NCBI GenBank assembly: GCA_021730855.1
Contig: JAKFYM010000209.1
Span: 1-10,009, forward strand
Length of the DNA stretch: 10,009 nucleotides
Source of the DNA: Bdellovibrionales bacterium
GTDB taxonomy: Bacteria; Bdellovibrionota; UBA1018; CAIPTA01
Direction of reading: 5' to 3'
The number at the start of each line of letters is the position of its first letter. The stretch's first letter is position 1. This document shows positions 6,661 through 10,009 of the stretch, piece by piece. The position numbers and the translations under genes were made by a program. Below the pieces are notes generated by a model. It had not been told where the DNA came from. It did not search any database and saw only the letters and a program-made list of their open reading frames with translations.

Positions 6661-8721
6661 TCAAAAAGGCAGGTTTTGTCTGATCGCCTCTGAGACTACC
6701 TCACCTTTGCCCAAACGGTCGAGACCCCTGAGAGCAAGAAGATCGTAATTGTCCCTAGCGAGAGCCGTTTTCCAGGCTTTTTCTGCCTCTGGGCGGCGCT
6801 TCTTTTGAAAGAGAACCTCGCCCAAATAAGACCAGCCCTCGCTGCGCTGCGAATACTGTTCGGTGAGCAATTCAAAATGGTCTTTCGCTTGGTCGGGCTT
6901 GCCCATTTTCAGGTAGGCCTTGCCCAGCAATAGATTCGTGGCGAAATTGGATTTCTCCTGCTTGAGGTCCTTTAGCACTTCCGCCACGTCCACAAATCGT
7001 CCCTCTTTCCAGCGCAGATAGGCTAACGCCTTTAGCAGATGTGGATCTCCTGGCGAATTGGAAAGGGCTCCCTCGAGAATCTTTCTTGCTTCCCCGGTGC
7101 GGCTTTGTAGGCAAGAAAGCACGGCGTCCACCGCCATGACTAGAGAGGAGGGTTTGGAGCCCACCACTCCTCCGGGAATATTCAGCTCACGAATCTGCGC
7201 GCGCGCGAAATGATAGAAAGCAAAGTCGTGCATTTTACGGAAGTTCACCACCTGGGAGGGTGTCTCGAGCTGGGGCAGCAGATCCACAAAAGCGCGAAAA
7301 TCCCCCTCGGCTGCGCGCAAGCCGCCGTGGCGCAAACGCTGGAGCGCCAAGCCCAGAATGGCTTTGTCAGAATAAGGGTTGCTCGCGAGGGCTTGGCCAA
7401 AAGCTGTCTCTGCACCACGATCCGCGCCCTTGCTATGCTCGGACTTTGCCCATCCCACCAGCACATTTGCGGATTCGACCATTCGGTCACGAGCGGGCAG
7501 CGACGACGCCAAAGCCTGGGCCGTCTCTACGGCATCGGCATTGCGCCCCATTTTTAGGTATACAAGGGCTAGGTTATAACGAAAGACGGGAAGATCGGGA
7601 TTCGACTTGAGGATCCGTTGCAGCTGTGCCACAGCTCCCGGCGCATCACGGTCGGAATCATAAGCCGCGAGTAGGTTGTCGATCTCACGGATCTCTCTTG
7701 CATCCTGCGCCAAGGATTTTGCCATCTGCAAAGAATTGATCGCGGAATCCCCATCATAGAGAAACTCTTTTTTCAGGAGAGCTTGAGCAAGGGCCGGAAA
7801 AGCGCGTCCGGTGCTTTCCGGCAGAAGCTCCAAGTCTCCCAGAGAAGTCTTGGCCGTCTCCAAATCAAAAAGCACCAGGGATTTTTTGACCGTATTTGAG
7901 AGAGCTTCATAGGACAATAAAGGTCGCTGTGCTGCTGGCTGCGGATTTTTGACCGTCTTTTTTTTGGTGAGAACCCAGGTGCCCCCAGCAAAGACCACCA
8001 AAATAACAGCAAAGGCCAAGAGGCGCTTGCCCGGCCCGCTATCATGATCTTCGGTAAGGATGCGTCCAGCGGCGGAGGCCTCTACCGGAACCGAAACCAC
8101 GTTAGAGGAAAGCTGGGTGTAAACAGAAGCTCCAGTTTTTTCGGGTGCCTTGATCAAATTGCCAATCGGCCTTGGACGTTCCGTTTGTGAGTGCTTCTCT
8201 TCGCTCGGAAGGGTGTCGAGCTTCGAGTCAGATATGGGCTCGTTCGTTTTCTCTCCAGACGTGGGCGAGGGAATCTGCGTGCCCGTCTGCAACGACAGTG
8301 CTTCCATTTCATCGCCAAACTCCTCGGCCATCTCACTATTTAACCATTGGATTTGGGAGCTATTAGAGGTTGTTACTTTATTCTCTTCGGCAGACTTTGT
8401 TTCGTCGACTACTTCCTTGCGCGTGGGCATGACCACGAACTGAGTGAGCTCCACCCCTTGGTTGGAATTCTCCGCTTGCGTGAGAGTTGCCGTCATCTGG
8501 GTCTCTTCCGGACTAGGTTCGCCTCCTAGCTCGGGGAAAAAACGCTGGATTTCTTTTTTCTCGTCCACCTGAAACCAATAGGCATTGGCGCGAGAAATTT
8601 CTGTTTTATTTTTTAGCTGTCCCTTTTTTAGAAGTTGCAGCACCTCTTGATGAGAAAAGGGGCCCAAGATCACATTGCGATTGTCGCGGATCAGCCAGCC
8701 TAATTTTTCATTTTCTTGCAT
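6661..8721 (-). CDS. GYF-like, single-pass membrane, TPR-repeat protein
   Basis: From ATG 8721 the product has 686 residues. Residues 7-63 (GWLIRDNRNVILGPFSHQEVLQLLKKGQL, then WFQVDEKKEIQRFF) form a GYF_2/DUF4339-like domain, a small fold for peptide binding. Residues 65-230 are acidic, Ser/Thr-rich and probably unstructured. Residues 232-251 form one transmembrane helix flanked by KR before and KKKTVK after, so topology is not decided by charge. From about residue 270 to the end lie tetratricopeptide-type helical repeats, for example LPVFRYNLALVYLKMGRNAD and NLLLGKAYLKMGKPDQAKD, a scaffold for protein partners. GAGGG (8731-8735) lies 9 bases before ATG 8721. The frame extends to 8862, but that part lies wholly within alr and matches no domain. 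It overlaps alr by 14 bases and ends 7 bases before the DUF1015 gene. The biological role is not known. Confidence 0.82.
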   Translation of the reverse strand: MQENEKLGWLIRDNRNVILGPFSHQEVLQLLKKGQLKNKTEISRANAYWFQVDEKKEIQRFFPELGGEPSPEETQMTATLTQAENSNQGVELTQFVVMPTRKEVVDETKSAEENKVTTSNSSQIQWLNSEMAEEFGDEMEALSLQTGTQIPSPTSGEKTNEPISDSKLDTLPSEEKHSQTERPRPIGNLIKAPEKTGASVYTQLSSNVVSVPVEASAAGRILTEDHDSGPGKRLLAFAVILVVFAGGTWVLTKKKTVKNPQPAAQRPLLSYEALSNTVKKSLVLFDLETAKTSLGDLELLPESTGRAFPALAQALLKKEFLYDGDSAINSLQMAKSLAQDAREIREIDNLLAAYDSDRDAPGAVAQLQRILKSNPDLPVFRYNLALVYLKMGRNADAVETAQALASSLPARDRMVESANVLVGWAKSEHSKGADRGAETAFGQALASNPYSDKAILGLALQRLRHGGLRAAEGDFRAFVDLLPQLETPSQVVNFRKMHDFAFYHFARAQIRELNIPGGVVGSKPSSLVMAVDAVLSCLQSRTGEARKILEGALSNSPGDPHLLKALAYLRWKEGRFVDVAEVLKDLKQEKSNFATNLLLGKAYLKMGKPDQAKDHFELLTEQYSQRSEGWSYLGEVLFQKKRRPEAEKAWKTALARDNYDLLALRGLDRLGKGEVVSEAIRQNLPF

Positions 8722-9850
8722 CGGAAAAGACCCTCGGCACCCTTGCGGAAATCCCCGTGAGGATCTCCCAAGCAATGCTTTTTGCGTGACCGGCCAATTC
8801 ATTCGCCGTGATCTCTTCACGGCCATCGCGTCCCAAAAGGATTGCCCGATCGTTAGGGCCAAGTTCCCCCACGCGGCTCACATCCACCATTGTCATGTCC
8901 ATGCTCACGGCTCCGATCACTGGGCAACGTTTGCCCTTCAGCAGAACCTCGGCACGATTAGAAAACAAGCGACGATATCCATCTCCGTACCCCACGCCCA
9001 GCACCGCCATCTTCATGCGTTTCTTAGCGCGGAAGTGCGGCCCATAACCCACCGTCTCGCCTTTTTTTAATTCCCGAACCTGATAAACCTGCGCCGTCCA
9101 GCGGGCAATTGGATCCAGGGTGGGATCGGCAAGTCCGTAGAGGTGCAGCCCCACCCGGGCCAGATTTCCCTCCGGAAAACAACCATTGGCCAACGCCATG
9201 GAATTCGCCATGTGCACATAGCGAGGCTGTTTGCCCTGGGCCACAAAACGCTTCATGATTTCCCGAAAATCCCGAATTTGGCTTTTGGTGATCTTCGCTT
9301 GGGGGCGATCGGAGCTGGAAAAATGGCTAGACACGCCCTCCACCCGCAAGGCCGGATTGGCCAATATGCGCAGGCAATGCTCCACTTCCTCGGCCTCGAT
9401 GCCGAGGCGGTTCATGCCCGTATTGAATTTCAGGTGAAGAGTGCGGCTCTCCCCAATCTTTCGCAGCACCGCCGACATCCGTTCGAGGCAATAGATCGAA
9501 GAAACTACGGGCGTGAGATTGCACACCTCCAGACAACGATGCAAATCCTCGTCATAATCTTGGATCCCGGAAAGAATATAAATCGGGCGGCGGACTCCCT
9601 CGCGGCGAAGTTCGATTCCCTCTTCCACATTAGCCACGCCATAGCCATGGAGTTTCGCTTTCTCTGGAAGTTTTTCGAGGCTGGCTGCAACCTCACGATG
9701 CGAATGCCCATAGGCATCGCTCTTCAAGAGCACCAACAATTCGGCGCCCTTGGCCCTTTCGAGCAATTTGTAATAATTCTTTCTAAGTAGGCTGAGCTCG
9801 ATTTCGAGTGTCGTTTGCCGGACCTGCCACGGCCGCGCTTCCTTTTGCAT
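8708..9850 (-). CDS. alr: Alanine racemase
   Basis: This 380-residue protein converts L-alanine to D-alanine for peptidoglycan, using pyridoxal phosphate in the cytoplasm. The N-terminal TTLEIELSLLRKNY is the usual opening. The PLP lysine is Lys43 in LLVLLKSDAYGHS. FNTGMNRLG (142-150) is the substrate/phosphate region with Arg148. The second catalytic residue, Tyr269, lies in VGYGPHF and is followed by VLGVGYGDGYRR (283-294) and IGAVSMDMTMVDV (312-324). All key residues are present and the length is normal (about 370-390). ATG 9850 lacks a clear ribosome site, but no other usual start codon lies before the conserved N-terminus. It overlaps the upstream partial frame by 68 bases and the downstream TPR gene by 14, so it belongs to a compact operon. 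The usual 'RVCMD' motif reads AVSMD here. Confidence 0.95.
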   Translation of the reverse strand: MQKEARPWQVRQTTLEIELSLLRKNYYKLLERAKGAELLVLLKSDAYGHSHREVAASLEKLPEKAKLHGYGVANVEEGIELRREGVRRPIYILSGIQDYDEDLHRCLEVCNLTPVVSSIYCLERMSAVLRKIGESRTLHLKFNTGMNRLGIEAEEVEHCLRILANPALRVEGVSSHFSSSDRPQAKITKSQIRDFREIMKRFVAQGKQPRYVHMANSMALANGCFPEGNLARVGLHLYGLADPTLDPIARWTAQVYQVRELKKGETVGYGPHFRAKKRMKMAVLGVGYGDGYRRLFSNRAEVLLKGKRCPVIGAVSMDMTMVDVSRVGELGPNDRAILLGRDGREEITANELAGHAKSIAWEILTGISARVPRVFSDARK

Positions 9851-10009
9851 ACATTGATTGTAGCAAGTGCCCCAAGCTATCGCAAAACGAAGCTGTCCGT
9901 TGGGTGAGTTGAGCGAAGAGAGCGAGAGAATCTTCCAATTCCTGCTCCTGGTTCAGGCTCTCCTCAAAAAAGACCACAATGGCTCCCTTCATCCCGGCAT
10001 GGCCCGAAA
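9783..10009 (-). CDS. C-terminal fragment of an unidentified, possibly GAF-domain protein
   Basis: The frame is open from the window end to TAG 9783-9785, giving about 75 visible residues; the start is outside. The pattern is a short hydrophobic strand (MKGAIVVFFEES) after GHAG, followed by a long amphipathic helix (ELEDSLALFAQLTQRTASFC and onward). This strand-helix ending resembles the end of GAF sensor domains, where a final strand is followed by a helix with 'LALFAQ'-like spacing. The other two minus-strand frames are closed within about 50 bases. The last 68 bases overlap alr, where the residues turn to low-complexity Ala/Gly/Asn/Arg. That it is coding is likely; the GAF assignment is a guess from the pattern. 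An ATG at 9992 is in frame but falls inside the predicted domain. Confidence 0.45.
   Translation of the reverse strand, partial: SGHAGMKGAIVVFFEESLNQEQELEDSLALFAQLTQRTASFCDSLGHLLQSMYAKGSAAVAGPANDTRNRAQPT

Noticed and set aside
8722..8862. Longer N-terminus for the GYF-TPR protein (47 extra residues)
   Set aside because: It lies within the conserved C-terminus of alr and matches no domain, while ATG 8721 has a good ribosome site directly before the GYF domain.
9143..9790. Open frame of 215 residues on the plus strand opposite alr
   Set aside because: alr has all catalytic motifs on the minus strand; the opposite frame has none.

Overview
The window reads as chromosomal DNA of a Gram-negative bacterium of moderate GC. 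An LptE-type outer-membrane lipoprotein and an alanine racemase point to an LPS- and peptidoglycan-containing envelope. A large protein resembling the TadE/TadG-like proteins of Tad/Flp pilus loci, a lysine-rich histone-like protein and a GYF-TPR membrane protein would fit a member of the former Deltaproteobacteria (Bdellovibrionota or Myxococcota type). That placement is an inference from gene style, not from a marker I could compare.

Layout. Bases 3-1805 (+) hold the 3' part of a large putative Tad-pilus-associated protein whose start lies outside the window. After a 133-base gap with a U-rich leader comes a tight two-gene unit: a lysine/alanine-rich protein with an acidic tail (1939-2373), then ribosomal protein S20 (rpsT, 2379-2654), closed by a strong intrinsic terminator (2676-2713). 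The following genes are mostly on the minus strand. They are a secreted protein of unknown function with its own likely promoter (2746-3405), then holA (3512-4507) and lptE (4507-5091), which overlap by one base and form an lptE-holA operon. A small DUF721/DciA-like gene (5129-5446, +) lies head to head with lptE. A second minus-strand operon fills the right half: a partial, possibly GAF-like C-terminus (9783 to window end), alr (8708-9850), a GYF-transmembrane-TPR protein (6661-8721) and a DUF1015 protein (5460-6653). Its genes overlap or lie within 7 bases of each other.

Together, the middle of the window concerns replication (clamp-loader delta subunit, DciA-like helicase-loading family) and LPS transport. 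The right part concerns cell-wall precursor supply plus two proteins of undefined role. No tRNA, rRNA, CRISPR array, insertion sequence or prophage signature was seen, and no gene-free stretch exceeds about 135 bases. I do not see a clear new multi-gene system. The items most worth a second look are the bipolar-charge histone-like protein coupled to rpsT, the GYF-TPR protein in the alr operon, and a C8 tract at the start of the DciA-like gene.
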